A program made the translations under genes and the position numbers. Below are positions 63,769 through 64,000 of a stretch of DNA of 64,000 nucleotides, piece after piece. The notes beneath the pieces were generated by a model. That model did no database searches and had not been told where the DNA came from. It worked only from the letters and a program-made list of their open reading frames with translations. This DNA is from Streptomyces sp. NBC_01198 (GTDB lineage: Bacteria > Actinomycetota > Actinomycetes > Streptomycetales > Streptomycetaceae). Position 1 is the first letter of the stretch. Each line of letters opens with the position of its first letter. The stretch covers positions 62,001 through 126,000 of the forward strand of contig NZ_CP108568.1 in NCBI RefSeq assembly GCF_036010485.1, given 5' to 3'.

Positions 63769-64000
63769 GCGGACCGGCAGCGTACGGTCCTCCGGCGGTC
63801 TCGGCCGACGTCTCGGGTGAGATTTGCCGTTCCTGGGTGGATTTCGGTGAAACCGCACGCGGAGATCGGCAGTTTTGTAGATTCGGCGCAGAGCCGGCGG
63901 CGTGACCCGTGCGGAAGTGCGGGGCGCTCCCCGGCTTGTTGTCACCCGGCCGACGGGGATCGGTCGGGCCGGGGTGGGAGTAGCTGGGGGGTGGGACATG
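63769..64000. other. Right end of the window
   Basis: No gene was identified after the HbpS-like stop. An ATG at 63998-64000 with GTGGGAG ahead of it may begin a gene beyond the window. Confidence 0.3.

Noticed and set aside
63998..64000. ATG at the window end as a gene start
   Set aside because: No coding sequence is visible beyond it, so it cannot be supported

Overview
The window looks like the chromosome of a high-GC actinomycete, most likely Streptomyces or a close relative. Genes are GC-rich with strong GGAGG-type ribosome sites and frequent GTG starts. One gene carries a rare TTA codon. Recognisable Streptomyces-type pairs include hsp18/rheA with its TGTCATC-N5-GATGACA operator, Ku with a lysine-rich tail, PP2C-type (SpoIIE-like) phosphatases and an HbpS/GlcG-like protein. 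No rRNA, tRNA or CRISPR array was seen.

Layout. 1-6 kb is a decaying accessory segment: an IS5-type transposase with a hairpin over its ribosome site, then four genes broken by frameshifts (an IS-associated coiled-coil protein, a DUF2075-like PD-(D/E)XK protein, a Swt1-like HEPN protein and a replication-relaxation protein). 6-13.5 kb holds a PspC protein, a membrane phosphatase, orphan Ku, a nested set of very small membrane proteins with overlapping stop and start codons, a thioredoxin-fold protein without CXXC, and a secreted protein. 13.5-24 kb is ordinary: a large secreted subtilisin, DUF1963, YceI, MarR beside a wrecked oxidoreductase, an MFS exporter and small secreted or hypothetical proteins. 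At 24.6-25.75 kb an IS630 element sits exactly inside an aminoglycoside-phosphotransferase-like gene; removing it and one TA restores the reading frame.

28-36.4 kb is the most interesting part. After transposase and acetyltransferase fragments, an AMP-dependent ligase diverges from a tightly coupled operon: FOXRED2-like flavoprotein, FMN 2-hydroxyacid oxidase, atypical cytochrome P450, cation/proton antiporter. The shared promoter region has a TGTGA-N6-TCACA Crp-like site overlapped by a second palindrome. I read this as a small biosynthetic cluster without PKS, NRPS or terpene core genes; its product is unknown.

37-43.4 kb carries an ArsR-like regulator with a perfect operator three bases before its start, coupled to an MFS exporter, then an SDR/TetR pair, DinB, SnoaL-like and a secreted protein whose second codon is TTA. 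43.5-54.2 kb is a stress block: PAS-GAF-PP2C phosphatase, DUF2267, Hsp18/RheA, YihY, a STAS anti-anti-sigma factor, a large catalase with a sigma-B-like promoter, a PGM1-like ATP-grasp enzyme and hemerythrin. 54.2-58.4 kb holds an SDR and two alpha/beta hydrolases next to a divergent CGNR regulator; both hydrolase promoters share GTAACC-N20-GTTACC. The remainder is a mixed set: PPOX-like protein, twin palindromes, an NmrA fragment, methyltransferase, CE7-type esterase, a membrane-anchored PemK-like protein, GNAT and a GlcG/HbpS protein.
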